Source of the DNA: a virus
Virus record (IMG/VR): IMGVR_UViG_3300043398_000200
Coordinates: 1 to 56,178 of that record
DNA length: 56,178 nucleotides
Strand: one strand, 5' to 3'
A model generated the notes under the pieces. The model made no database searches. It was not told the DNA's origin and saw only the letters and a list, made by a program, of their open reading frames with translations. How positions within the stretch are numbered: the first letter of the stretch is position 1; each line of letters starts with the position of its first letter. Made by a program: the position numbers and the translations under genes. Below are positions 42,638 to 51,206 of this stretch, piece by piece.

Positions 42638-44844
42638 CCCCCGGCCCTCATGCCTGGCCGCCCAGTAGCATTATTGGACATCTGCCCTTCCTGCGACTGG
42701 CGAACCTGCTCCGCAGGTGCACGCGCGTTCTGCGGAGAAGGCACCTGACTGCCCTGCTGGCCGGGGGGCATCGGCCCGCCCGGACCACCTGGGATCCCGC
42801 CCTGAGCCTGCAGCAAAGCCAACTGCTGCTGTTGTGCCTGCAACGCCTTCAGCTGCTCGTCGTCCGGCACGATCTGCTCGTGGTCGAGACCGAGGTTGGT
42901 CGCCACGCTGCGCAGGACGTTGGCCCGCCCCTCCATACCGACGATCTGCATATCGATTGGGTTACCGGTCAGCTGCAGGAATTCCAGCTGGCGCATGCGG
43001 TCCTGCTCGCGCTTCACGGCGTAGTTCACACCCTTGACGACGATGTTCTCATCACCGCGGAACATGCCGGGCATGGTCAGCATCACCATGTTGTACAACT
43101 GCTGCAGCAGCGGCCGCCACACGTCACGGTCAATGCTGGCCGCTACGTTCTGCAGCGACTTGGACGCGTTGCCCATCAGCATCGCCAGGCCGGACGCAGT
43201 ACGCCCCGCACCGCCCACACGCTCGTTGCCAGTCATGTAGCGAGGGATGGCGCTCACTTCATCAGCCATCAACGAGAACTTCTCGTAGATGCCAAGCAGC
43301 TCCGCCGCATTGGAGTTGGGCTGGAAGAAATCAATCGGTTTGGCTGTGCCGGTGAGCATCGGATCGAAGCTGACGTGCCACCGCTTCCACGGGTACATGT
43401 CATCACCCATACCAGGGTCGGCCAGGACCTGATCGTTGATCACTACCTGCGGGCCGGACGAAATCGAGATGTTGTTCACCAGTGCACGGACAGTCGCATT
43501 GCTTACCGACTGCACGTCATCGAGCAGGTCATACAGGCCGTAACCCGCAAGGCCGCCGGGGACCTTCTCGAAATTGCTGATGTAGTACGGAACGCGCTGG
43601 TCAGGGGACGGGTTGACCTGAACCTTGATGACGAAGCGGTCAATCAACCATGCCTGAACCTTGTACTCCTGCAGGGGGTCGGGAACTTCCTCTGCCGTCA
43701 TGCCCCACTGCAGGAGCATGGACCCCTGCACAGAGCCGTGGAACTCCGCGGTGTCAATCAGGTTGGACGACGTGCTGGGCCACTGCTCGCGCATCTCCAG
43801 ACGGGACCGCTCGGTGTCGGTCGTATCCCACCAGTCGCGGAAGCCGTTGTCGGGGAACCGCTCCAGTACCTGATCAATCTGGTCGTCGCGGTAGCCAGGC
43901 AGGCCCTTGACCGCCAGCAGGTCCGCGCGCGAAAGGCGCAGACGCTCAACAATCTCGGCCTCATGGATGTTGGCTGCAGACGGCGACCAGTACAGATCGA
44001 ACGGTGACACGCGGTACCAGAACATGGTCGGTATCTGCGCCATCACCGGCTGCTGGTTCTGCCACGTCAGCTGGTTCTTCTTGCGGACGACCGGCCCCTT
44101 GATGCATGCAAAAGGGAAGATCGGCAGGTCGATGAGGAACTCCGCGAACGCGTCATACGCGCCGCCCTGGACCAGGATGTCGTCGAGCTTGTCGCCCGAC
44201 CGTACCGCTTCCTGGACCGCCTTGTCCTTCGCCGCGCGCTCGGCTGCCTTGCGCAGCCCGTTCACACGGTCCTGGATCATCTGCGGGTCGATCTGTTGCC
44301 CCGCCTGCTGGAGCGTGGCGATCTCGGTTTTCACCAAGTCGTCCACGCTTTTCATCACGTCATCAGGAATGTCGGGAACAGGCGTTGGGTCGATGTCCCA
44401 CGGGCGCTCGGCCGAGAGATATACGTCACGCAGCAATGCCGTCGCGCCGCGGCACTTCGTCGCCGTCACGCGGGCGTAGACCTCGGAGCCACCGAACTGT
44501 TTGATGGCCTGCAGCTGCGTGGCTGAATACTGGCCCTTGTAGGTGCGGAGTGCATCGAGCAACCGCTGGGCTATGCCCTGCGTGTTCCGAAAATTCCGCA
44601 TTTCCTCCATGCGCCGGCGGATGTGCGCCGCAAGCTCGGAAGCCACGGCATCTTGCCGCTGAGCCTCGTTATCGGCTTCAATGCGCGCAGCATCCTCAGC
44701 ATCCAGCTGGTCATTCCCGACAACGCGGAGCAGCCCTCTGTCGGGTGGCGGACCAGGGGGGGCGGCTGTTGCGGGAGACGGGGAAGCTGGGGGCGGAGGA
44801 AGCCCTGAATTCGGATCAGGTGGCAGGGCGGCAGGGATTGCCAA
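42634..44844 (-). CDS. Portal protein (736 aa)
   Basis: First gene of the leftward cluster. The start is TTG at 44844, supported by AGGAG six bases upstream; no ATG fits better. Pro-rich N terminus, then a long portal core: RDVYLSAERPWDIDPTPVPD, the wing region MFWYRVSPFDLYWSPSAA, the clip/stem helix SLMADEVSAIPRYMTGN and ASGLAMLMGNASKSLQNVA, typical of podovirus portals, and a Gln/Gly/Pro-rich tail. Size is within the podovirus range. It forms the DNA entry ring and receives the terminase encoded divergently. Confidence 0.88.
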   Translation of the reverse strand: MAIPAALPPDPNSGLPPPPASPSPATAAPPGPPPDRGLLRVVGNDQLDAEDAARIEADNEAQRQDAVASELAAHIRRRMEEMRNFRNTQGIAQRLLDALRTYKGQYSATQLQAIKQFGGSEVYARVTATKCRGATALLRDVYLSAERPWDIDPTPVPDIPDDVMKSVDDLVKTEIATLQQAGQQIDPQMIQDRVNGLRKAAERAAKDKAVQEAVRSGDKLDDILVQGGAYDAFAEFLIDLPIFPFACIKGPVVRKKNQLTWQNQQPVMAQIPTMFWYRVSPFDLYWSPSAANIHEAEIVERLRLSRADLLAVKGLPGYRDDQIDQVLERFPDNGFRDWWDTTDTERSRLEMREQWPSTSSNLIDTAEFHGSVQGSMLLQWGMTAEEVPDPLQEYKVQAWLIDRFVIKVQVNPSPDQRVPYYISNFEKVPGGLAGYGLYDLLDDVQSVSNATVRALVNNISISSGPQVVINDQVLADPGMGDDMYPWKRWHVSFDPMLTGTAKPIDFFQPNSNAAELLGIYEKFSLMADEVSAIPRYMTGNERVGGAGRTASGLAMLMGNASKSLQNVAASIDRDVWRPLLQQLYNMVMLTMPGMFRGDENIVVKGVNYAVKREQDRMRQLEFLQLTGNPIDMQIVGMEGRANVLRSVATNLGLDHEQIVPDDEQLKALQAQQQQLALLQAQGGIPGGPGGPMPPGQQGSQVPSPQNARAPAEQVRQSQEGQMSNNATGRPGMRAGG

Positions 44845-44874
44845 CGCGGTCTCCTAGCCTAAAACACGCGCAAT

Positions 44875-44903
44875 GGTATATTACTCTCCACTGTAGCTGT
44901 CAA
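44875..44903 (-). promoter_or_regulatory. Sigma70-like promoter of the leftward late cluster
   Basis: On the minus strand a perfect TTGACA (44903-44898), a 17-base spacer and TATACC (44880-44875) precede the portal gene. The expected start is near 44868, leaving a leader of about 24 bases that contains the AGGAG site. The same 80-bp gap also serves the plus-strand terminase genes; TTGCCA (44839-44844) and TAAAAC (44861-44866) 16 bases apart are a weaker rightward candidate. Confidence 0.65.
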
Positions 44904-44924
44904 CTTACGTAACAGGATCGCCAA

Positions 44925-45425
44925 ATGAGTGCTCAGGGAACCCTGAAGACTTCATCCGATCAGGCCATCGCCCCCCTGGGGGTAGACCTGCAAATATCCG
45001 CGCTCAGCGCCCATATTGCAACCGAACTGGCAGCGGGGCTGTCAGACGTTCCCGCCATCCGTGAGCGGTATGGAATCACCGAAATCCAGTGGGACTCCCT
45101 CAAGAAAAACCCGGTGTTCCGCCAGATGGTGGCCGAGGCGATCAAGTCCCTGCGGGGCGACCTGAACGCCGGTGCCCGCATCCAGAAAAAGGCCGACATC
45201 ATTCTGGAAGATGCCCTGCCGGCCTACGACCGCATGGTCCACGACCCCACCATCCCCGCCCAGTCCCGCATCGACGCCGGCAAGCTGCTGGCCCAGCTGG
45301 CCGGGCGCGCAGCCAAGAATGACGGTATCGCGGTACCCGGTAGCGGCTTCGTCCTCAACATCAACCTGGGTGGTGCCAACAAGGGCGTCACCATCGAGAA
45401 CGCAGCCATCACGGACGTACCGTGA
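44925..45425 (+). CDS. terS: Small terminase subunit
   Basis: Translationally coupled (GTGA) to the large terminase gene. The 166-aa protein has an N-terminal helix-turn-helix-like region (LSDVPAIRERYGITEIQWDS), a central helical oligomerisation part (VAEAIKSLRGDLNAGARIQK, SRIDAGKLLAQLAGR) and a flexible C-terminal end with FVLNINLGG. This is the plan of phage small terminases that recognise the packaging start. An AGGA site precedes the ATG. Confidence 0.8.
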   Translation: MSAQGTLKTSSDQAIAPLGVDLQISALSAHIATELAAGLSDVPAIRERYGITEIQWDSLKKNPVFRQMVAEAIKSLRGDLNAGARIQKKADIILEDALPAYDRMVHDPTIPAQSRIDAGKLLAQLAGRAAKNDGIAVPGSGFVLNINLGGANKGVTIENAAITDVP

Positions 45426-46822
45426 GCGAGATCACATACGACGCGCCGGCCACGGTCGCGGCGATGATGATGAGCGACGCGCTGGTGCGCGTACTCACCG
45501 GCCCGGTGGGCAGTGGCAAGACAACCGGCATGGTCATGGAGTGCGCGCGGCGCATGGCCCAGGAGAAGCCGGACCACAACAAGATCCGCAAGACCCGCGT
45601 CGCCATCGTCCGCAACACGAACCAGCAGCTGCGCCAGACCGTCATGCCTGAAATCGAAAAATGGCTGATGCCTGCTTTTCGCTACAAGGTCACGGACAGC
45701 ACGCTGCAGTTCGACTTCCCGCTGCCTGACGGCACGCGCGTGCAGAGCGACTGGATGTTGATCCCGCTGGACACGCCCCGCGACGTGCAGCGCCTGCTGT
45801 CGCTGAACCTGAGCTTCGCATGGGTTTCGGAATTCCGCGAAGTACCAATCGAGATCATCGAAGCTCTGCTCGGCCGCGTTGGCAGGTACCGCTCACTGGG
45901 GGTGGATGAGTCCACCTTCTACGGCGTGATGATGGAATCCAACATGCCGGACGAGGACTCGGCCTGGTACCAGAAGCTGGAAGTTGAACTGCCGAAGGAC
46001 TGGCGCATGTTCAAGCAGCCCAGCGGTCTGGACCCACTGGCCGAGAACGTGGAGAACCTGCGCAAGGGCTACTACCAGGACCTGATTGCAAACAACACTG
46101 AGGACTGGTCCGACGTGTATGTCCGCGCGCAGTACGGCAAGAGCCTTGCTGGCCAGGCCGTGTTCCGCACCAGCTTCAAGCCTGATTACCACGTCGTACA
46201 CGAAACGCTGAAGCCCAACCCGCACCTGCCGTTGATGGTGGGTCAGGACTTTGGCCGCACGCCGGCCAGCCTCATTGGACAGATCGACTCCCGCGGCAGG
46301 CTGGTGGTCTTCCGCGAGATCACATCCGTTGGAACAGGCATCGAGCAATTTGCGATCACGCAGCTGCGCCCGGTAATGTTCAACACCTACGCCGGAATGT
46401 CGTCATTCATGATCGGTGATCCCGCCGGCCGCGAAAAATCACAGGTCGGTGAGGAGTCCCCGTTTGACTGCCTCAAGCGCCTGGGCTTCATGATCTATCC
46501 CGCGCCCACCAACGACATCGAGCCGCGCCTGCGTGCCGTCGAGCAGATGTTGCTGCGTCAGTCAGACGGTGGACCGATGGTGCTGATCGACGCCGCCAAT
46601 TGCCCCACACTCGTGACGGCAATGAAGTCGAAGTACCGCTACAAGCGCAAGCTCAACGACGAACTGGACGAGAAGCCTGACAAGGCACACCCGTGGTCAG
46701 ATGTCGCGGACTGCCTGCAGTACATGTGCCTGGGTGTTACCGGCAACTACATGGCCAAGGTGATGCGGGACTCACGGGCGCGCGTACGCAGACCCCCAGT
46801 GCCCGTGGCGGGATGGACCTAA
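45422..46822 (+). CDS. terL: Large terminase subunit (ATPase and nuclease)
   Basis: The packaging motor. Walker A is TGPVGSGKTT (K33); the catalytic glutamate region is FAWVSEFREVP (E137). The RNase H-like nuclease has its metal aspartates in GQDFGRTP (D276), IGDPAGREKS (D333) and HPWSDVADCLQYM (D427/D430). At 466 aa both domains are complete. GTG start overlapping the small subunit stop. The stop TAA at 46820-46822 overlaps the convergent glycosyltransferase stop. It is on the opposite strand to the portal and all structural genes. Confidence 0.93.
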   Translation: MSEITYDAPATVAAMMMSDALVRVLTGPVGSGKTTGMVMECARRMAQEKPDHNKIRKTRVAIVRNTNQQLRQTVMPEIEKWLMPAFRYKVTDSTLQFDFPLPDGTRVQSDWMLIPLDTPRDVQRLLSLNLSFAWVSEFREVPIEIIEALLGRVGRYRSLGVDESTFYGVMMESNMPDEDSAWYQKLEVELPKDWRMFKQPSGLDPLAENVENLRKGYYQDLIANNTEDWSDVYVRAQYGKSLAGQAVFRTSFKPDYHVVHETLKPNPHLPLMVGQDFGRTPASLIGQIDSRGRLVVFREITSVGTGIEQFAITQLRPVMFNTYAGMSSFMIGDPAGREKSQVGEESPFDCLKRLGFMIYPAPTNDIEPRLRAVEQMLLRQSDGGPMVLIDAANCPTLVTAMKSKYRYKRKLNDELDEKPDKAHPWSDVADCLQYMCLGVTGNYMAKVMRDSRARVRRPPVPVAGWT

Positions 46823-47532
46823 CGGTAGTGCTTGTCGATCCAGGGGATCGTTTCACTGAGTGTATCTGGAAAATATTTTCCATTGAAGAAGACGATACGC
46901 GCCGCTTCCGGCAGCTGGTACTCGGTGTGCTTCAGGTGTTCACGGAATGAGTAGACCCCATCCTTCCAGGTCCAACGCTTCTCGTTGCGCTCGCCCAGCA
47001 GGTAGCTGATCCACGCCTGGTCCGTGCCGTAGTATCCCGCCTGCAGTGCGCGTGACATGGCAAACCCTGGGTCCTTCACGAACCGGTCCCACACTTCTGC
47101 GCGAGCACCGGAATTCATCATCCACATGCTGCCGTTGAACGGCGTGCGCCGGCCGTCCTCACCCCAAATCACAAAGTCTTCTTTCCGGTTCCACACCGGC
47201 GACATGTCGCCCGTGATCACTGCATCGAGGTCGAGTGACACGAACCGCTCCCCGATCAGGGTCTTCATCTCGGCAGAGAAGGCGCGCAGCCGACGGTAGC
47301 AACTGGGGCTGCCTGCGCCGTATATCGACTCGGTGGTGGAGAAGTCCTCCCACAACGGGATGACATTCACGTCCTTGCCGAAGCCGCGGGTCATGTCGGT
47401 GATGACGTGGAACTGATGCGGATGCGGGTAATGCCGCTTCACCATCCGCTGCAGGATGTTTACGTGCCGGGGAGTGAATTGCGAATGGTAGTCCTTCGGC
47501 GGCCGCCAGAGCCAGGTGACGACGTGAAGCAT
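46819..47532 (-). CDS. Glycosyltransferase, GT8-like DxD type
   Basis: The order HVVTWLWRP at the start, FHVITDM, the central FVSLDLDAVITGDM with a DxD-like LDLDA metal site, PFNGSMWMMNSG and YYGTDQAWISYLLGE corresponds to GT-A fold family 8-like transferases. It likely transfers a sugar from a nucleotide donor. It is the last gene of the leftward glycan cluster; start directly after the preceding stop. Donor and acceptor unknown. Confidence 0.78.
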   Translation of the reverse strand: MLHVVTWLWRPPKDYHSQFTPRHVNILQRMVKRHYPHPHQFHVITDMTRGFGKDVNVIPLWEDFSTTESIYGAGSPSCYRRLRAFSAEMKTLIGERFVSLDLDAVITGDMSPVWNRKEDFVIWGEDGRRTPFNGSMWMMNSGARAEVWDRFVKDPGFAMSRALQAGYYGTDQAWISYLLGERNEKRWTWKDGVYSFREHLKHTEYQLPEAARIVFFNGKYFPDTLSETIPWIDKHYR

Positions 47533-48270
47533 TCAGAGCACCCTGACATACGCTGAACGGATCGGCTGCTTCGACTGAAAGTCTTCGGCCTCCCGTTTCG
47601 CCTGGAGCCTGGCCACGTATTTTTTATGGTGTTCGTCGCGGCTGAGAGAAGTGGTATCGGCATCAGCAATGACGGGCTGTCCTTCTCGGGTTCGCCGTCC
47701 AAACCCCAGGGAAACCACATCACCCCAGTGGAACTCAGGAACCACCCCCCGCAGCTGTCGTAAGAACTGGTTATCCCCTCCGTAGCCTCCGCCTCCATGA
47801 ACCGTAAGATCGAGATCATATCCTCCGACCCGCCAAAAAGCAGAATTTCGTACAAGGAAGGTATTGATGTGAATTTTCCTGAACCCATCGGGAAATTCCC
47901 TCTCAATCGTGTAGTGCTTGCGCGGGTCCCAGTCCTTCATGAGCATGCGCGCCATCGCCTCCATCGGCATGACTATATCGATGTCGCTCATGAACATCCA
48001 CGGATCTTCCCCGTCCGCCTTCGCCTGCTGCGCGCCGATATTGCGCGCCTCATGCATGTTGAACGGCAGATCGACGGGTATGCGGTACAGCTGCAGCCGC
48101 AGGTCACACTGGCGCAAAATGCTGGTGGGTGGCTCGGCACTGCCATCGTCCACGACAATCAGCCGCACCCGGTCCCGCACCGCGGCCGGATACATGTTCC
48201 AGTGAGTCACCTGGAGCCGCAGCATCTCCGGGTTGTTGTAGTAGGGGTAGATCATCACCAACTCGTTCAT
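47533..48270 (-). CDS. Glycosyltransferase, GT2 family-like
   Basis: The N-terminal Rossmann part has LIVVDDGSAEPP (the family 2 nucleotide-binding VDDGS), NMHEARNIGAQQAKADGEDP, and the metal site MFMSDIDIVMP. Downstream RKIHINTFLVRNSAFWRVGG and YDLDLTVHGGGGYGGDNQF are the acceptor-side region with the GxDxxF-like element. A typical 245-aa GT-A enzyme lacking membrane anchors. ATGA-type overlap with the upstream gene. Confidence 0.82.
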   Translation of the reverse strand: MNELVMIYPYYNNPEMLRLQVTHWNMYPAAVRDRVRLIVVDDGSAEPPTSILRQCDLRLQLYRIPVDLPFNMHEARNIGAQQAKADGEDPWMFMSDIDIVMPMEAMARMLMKDWDPRKHYTIEREFPDGFRKIHINTFLVRNSAFWRVGGYDLDLTVHGGGGYGGDNQFLRQLRGVVPEFHWGDVVSLGFGRRTREGQPVIADADTTSLSRDEHHKKYVARLQAKREAEDFQSKQPIRSAYVRVL

Positions 48271-48911
48271 GTGTGAGTCATCTCCTTGAACTTCTTGTAG
48301 TCGATGACCGGGAATGCATCGATCAGGGACCGGTGATTCACGTTGAAGACTTCAATGCGCCGCTTGGCAAACTGCTGCGCAATGTCGGGAAAGTGTGTGG
48401 CCCACCGCTTGAGCCTCGCGTTGTGGGACCCACCGTCCGCATTCCACGGATTCGCACCGTGCCAGTACGGCTGCCCCTCGGGTCCGCGCTGCATGTCAAA
48501 CCCCAGCAGGAACACCCGTTTTGGCTCCAGCTGATAGGCGTAGTTGAGCGCGCACACACCGGAGTTCTCGCCATTGAGGTTGAGCCGGTCGGGGCACATA
48601 TAGCTCGGGTCGCCAGGGCTGTTGTGAAACAGATACGTATACGGCAACCCCACCGGTGTCGCCTTGGGCGGCCGCGCATTGAAGTTCTTGAGAATCGAGT
48701 CCCGCAGCCAGATCTCCCTGATGTGCCCCTGACCGCACCAAATGGGGTAGCAGTGCTCGGCAGCGAGCCGGTCCATCGTGAGCGCAATGTGCGGCTTGCT
48801 GTGAAGCGCCGCGCCATTGACGCCGATAAGCAGGCCGCGGTTCTCCAGGCCGGTAAGCCGGTACTTGATGCAGGACCAGCCACTGGCCAGGACGATCACG
48901 GTGTCAAACAT
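48267..48911 (-). CDS. MptE/GT42-like Rossmann protein
   Basis: Opening FDTVIVLASGWSC (a VLASGxS-type nucleotide loop), then LLIGVNGAALH, IALTMDRLAAE, and later GENSGVCALNYAYQLEPKRV followed by FLLGFDM. This series (GxG loop, GVNxA, SGxxAL, LLGFDM) occurs in MptE-like/DUF115 and sialyltransferase-like GT42 proteins. A role in making or transferring a nucleotide sugar or glycan is plausible by context. Substrate unknown. Confidence 0.65.
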   Translation of the reverse strand: MFDTVIVLASGWSCIKYRLTGLENRGLLIGVNGAALHSKPHIALTMDRLAAEHCYPIWCGQGHIREIWLRDSILKNFNARPPKATPVGLPYTYLFHNSPGDPSYMCPDRLNLNGENSGVCALNYAYQLEPKRVFLLGFDMQRGPEGQPYWHGANPWNADGGSHNARLKRWATHFPDIAQQFAKRRIEVFNVNHRSLIDAFPVIDYKKFKEMTHT

Positions 48912-49509
48912 GGAATGCCAACCTCACGTATTTTTCTGCCTGAGCCAACACATCCGGCTTGCCGAACGCAACAACCATTTCTTCGAGCCAGCCCCGCTTC
49001 GTGCGGCGCACGTCGCAGACGATCATACTGCCGGCTTTCATGCATGCCTTCACTGCCGCAATGTAGTCGCTTGGCGGGATGTGGAACGGCCACGCCGCAA
49101 AACTCCACACCAGATCGAAGCAGCCCTGCTCCGCGCGCACGAACTCCCCGGTGCTGATGTGCCTGAACTTCGTCACGCCGTTGGCCTTGAGGAAGTCGGC
49201 ACTCACTGCCGCATTGCTGAACGTATGCGCGTGTGCCATGACCTCGGGCGGATCGTCAATACCATCTACGAGTGTGAAGTCAGCCAGAGGATGGTCGGCA
49301 GCAAGACGTACCTCCATGTGGCCCATCCCAGGGCCAATCCCACACACGCGGTGTAAATCACGGCCCCCAAGAACAGCAGCCACCGATCCGTACGTCGATT
49401 CCACAGAGGCTTCGAATTCTGGCTGCCATTTGTTGAAGTTGTGTCGTGCATTGGATACCTCCCCACGTTGGATGGACAGATACTGGAATGCCTCGGGGCT
49501 GATGATCAT
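48904..49509 (-). CDS. Class I SAM-dependent methyltransferase
   Basis: ATG at 49509 overlaps the preceding stop (ATGA) and lies after AAGGGGAAG. The 201-aa protein has motif I HRVCGIGPGMGHMEVRLA, an acidic end of strand 2 in FTLVDGIDD, motif IV-like FDLVWSFAAWPFHIP and late strand SMIVCDVRRTKRGW. No target-recognition domain is present. Embedded among glycosyltransferases, it probably methylates a sugar or small acceptor and not DNA. Confidence 0.8.
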   Translation of the reverse strand: MIISPEAFQYLSIQRGEVSNARHNFNKWQPEFEASVESTYGSVAAVLGGRDLHRVCGIGPGMGHMEVRLAADHPLADFTLVDGIDDPPEVMAHAHTFSNAAVSADFLKANGVTKFRHISTGEFVRAEQGCFDLVWSFAAWPFHIPPSDYIAAVKACMKAGSMIVCDVRRTKRGWLEEMVVAFGKPDVLAQAEKYVRLAFHV

Positions 49510-50180
49510 AGCTTCCCCTTGTTCAGGTACATGCCGACATGCCCCAGGTCCAGGGCCTGCCTCCCTGCCGATGCAATGCGGTCGGCAAGGCAAGTAGCCG
49601 TGGGGCCGGCACAGAGAATCACCCGATGGCTGCGCGTGTCCATCACCTTCTCGAACAGTTCATCGATCTGCTCGTAGGAATGTGCGTAGCTGCACTCTAC
49701 GAACTCCACGTCGGTGGATCCTGTGTCGAGAAGAAACTGCGGGGTGAGGCTGCGTACTCCGTTGGCGACCAGCGCAACACGTTTGCCGGCCCACAGGGAC
49801 ACGACCGACCGCCAGTAGTCCACCGTGTCGATGTCCGGGGCTGAGTCAGGGCGGGAGATGAATGCGGAGTAGTAGGTCGCCGTCTCGTGGAGGAACGGCA
49901 GGAACTTCGCTGCATATCGAAGCCAGATCGGGTTCTTCGGCGCACCGTCACAGATCCTCGGTATACCGACCAGGCAGTGCCTGCCGGCGTTGTAGATCAC
50001 GTCCTGCAGTTCTTCCATGATGCCCGGCACGGCCTTCTGCGAAACGCACCGGCGGCCGTACATCAGCTTCAATTCTCCATCCCCGAACCGCGCGATGGAA
50101 GCCCCGTCATGCAGGGCCTTGAGAGTCTCACGTTCTGAGACCACGGTAGGGTATTGCCGCCGCCCATCCCCCTGTGCCAT
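49506..50180 (-). CDS. GT-D fold glycosyltransferase
   Basis: The N-terminal signature GASIARFGDGELKLM, RCVSQKAVPGIMEELQDV and LVGIPRICDG, with VILCAGPTATCLADRIASAG and QALDLGHVGMYLNK at the end, are those of the GT-D (DUF1792) glycosyltransferases of bacterial glycoprotein and polysaccharide pathways. It is the first of the five glycan genes in transcription order. The GAGG-containing leader precedes the ATG. Confidence 0.82.
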   Translation of the reverse strand: MAQGDGRRQYPTVVSERETLKALHDGASIARFGDGELKLMYGRRCVSQKAVPGIMEELQDVIYNAGRHCLVGIPRICDGAPKNPIWLRYAAKFLPFLHETATYYSAFISRPDSAPDIDTVDYWRSVVSLWAGKRVALVANGVRSLTPQFLLDTGSTDVEFVECSYAHSYEQIDELFEKVMDTRSHRVILCAGPTATCLADRIASAGRQALDLGHVGMYLNKGKL

Positions 50181-50245
50181 AGTTGCCTCGCCTCTTGGTT
50201 GTCCGACAAGGCCGCCCGTGGTGATCCACGCACCGGCCTCCTACA

Positions 50246-50282
50246 GACCCGGCCCCTGCATGTTCAGCGGCCGGGTCTTTTT
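50246..50282 (+). terminator. Intrinsic terminator, plus-strand orientation
   Basis: GACCCGGCC (50246-50254) pairs perfectly with GGCCGGGTC (50269-50277), followed on the plus strand by TTTTT (50278-50282). No plus-strand gene ends here; the nearest is the large terminase, 3.4 kb away. It may stop rightward read-through across the leftward glycan genes. In the leftward direction the stem has no T run. Confidence 0.7.
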
Positions 50283-50286
50283 CGTT

Positions 50287-50697
50287 TCAGGCCGGCCGGG
50301 TGTTGGCCGTCAGGGCGCGCGTCGCCTCCAGGTCCATGATCTTGGCCCCCAGGGCCATCTGATCGACCCGCAAGGGGGTGCTGACCGGCATGATCCGCCC
50401 GTCCTTGCCGAAGACCGCCGCCATCAGGCCGGAAACCTCTCCCGCCCCGTGGAGCCTCACCAGATGCTCCAGGACCTGCGTGACGATCTGCGCCGGGTCA
50501 GGGCGCGGGGGTGGGGCCTGCTCCGCCCTGGCAGCCCCCGCGGCAGCCCCCGCGGCGGCCTGCATGGCCTCGGCAAGGACGGGAGAGGCCGAGCCAATGG
50601 GCTGGGGGGAGGTCGCCCCGCGGTGCACCGGGTTGGCCGGCTGGGGCTGCTCGTCGAGGGGCAGGTCCATCTGAGGGCCGCCATTCACCTGATCCAT
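50287..50697 (-). CDS. Pro/Ala-rich hypothetical protein (136 aa)
   Basis: AGGAG upstream fixes ATG at 50697 (MDQVNGGPQMDLP). The N-terminal half is disordered and rich in Pro and Ala (AAGAAAGAARAEQAPPPRP); the C-terminal half looks folded (VTQVLEHLVRLHGAGEVSG, VFGKDGRIMPVSTPLRVDQM). No family recognised. It precedes the glycan genes. Confidence 0.65.
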   Translation of the reverse strand: MDQVNGGPQMDLPLDEQPQPANPVHRGATSPQPIGSASPVLAEAMQAAAGAAAGAARAEQAPPPRPDPAQIVTQVLEHLVRLHGAGEVSGLMAAVFGKDGRIMPVSTPLRVDQMALGAKIMDLEATRALTANTRPA

Positions 50698-50722
50698 GAA
50701 ATTCTCCTGGTTGTCGGCTGCG

Positions 50723-50905
50723 CTAGCGCGTGCCTGGGTTGCGTAAAGCGGCCACATCGAGCAGCCGGAAATAACTGTCCACGGCACGGCGCAGATGCTC
50801 CGAGACGGTCATGCCCGTTTTGTTGGCCAGGGCATCGAGGCGGGCATCCTGCTGTGCCGTGAGCATGACGTGCCGGCGGACACCGCCAATTTTGGCGCGG
50901 GCCAT
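50723..50905 (-). CDS. Ribbon-helix-helix DNA-binding protein (60 aa)
   Basis: A minimal CopG/Arc-type domain: a basic strand (GGVRRHVMLTAQQDARLDAL), helix 2 start GMTVSEHLRRAVDSYF and a short tail. Position and size suit a dimeric repressor. The ATG at 50905 is two bases after the preceding TAA; the longer open frame upstream is arginine/alanine-rich and not protein-like. It is a candidate binder of the CACAATTGTG palindromes 0.7 kb away. Confidence 0.75.
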   Translation of the reverse strand: MARAKIGGVRRHVMLTAQQDARLDALANKTGMTVSEHLRRAVDSYFRLLDVAALRNPGTR

Positions 50906-50906
50906 G

Positions 50907-51158
50907 TTATGCGCCACCTGTTTTTGTGCCGCCTGCGCTCGCTGCGCTCGCGTGGCGGGCCGGCTTGGGGGCCTTGCCGGGATGCTTGCGGTACAGCCAG
51001 CTGATGTACTGGCTGCGCAGGTTGATGGCATGGTGCGTGCTGCTCGGCTCGTTGAAGTGAGAGTTGGCAAAGGTATGGAATTCTTCCAGGGTGGGGAAGC
51101 TCTCGAACTTCAGGAAGCAGGCCGCAAAGAAGGTTTCGAGTTGTGCTGGTGTGCTCAT
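50907..51158 (-). CDS. Small hypothetical protein, paralogue of the neighbouring upstream gene (83 aa)
   Basis: The protein reads as a helical domain (TPAQLETFFAACFLKF, FHTFANSHFN, SQYISWLYRKH) plus a basic Ala-rich tail. It shares the spaced pattern F..A....F, FH.FA..H and QYI.WL.R with the product of 51207-51431, so the two look like an old tandem duplication. Function unknown. Confidence 0.65.
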   Translation of the reverse strand: MSTPAQLETFFAACFLKFESFPTLEEFHTFANSHFNEPSSTHHAINLRSQYISWLYRKHPGKAPKPARHASAASAGGTKTGGA

Positions 51159-51206
51159 GGGTTGCGAATGTGCCTCATTGGATGGTGGATGTCAAGGGCC
51201 GGAATT

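Noticed and set aside
42832-44007. 391-codon plus-strand open frame
   Set aside because: Antisense to the portal gene; no ribosome site, no recognisable domain.
49266-49466. 66-codon minus-strand open frame with a membrane-like stretch
   Set aside because: It lies entirely inside the methyltransferase gene in another frame, whose SAM-binding motif is clear; no ribosome site of its own. Probably a shadow frame.
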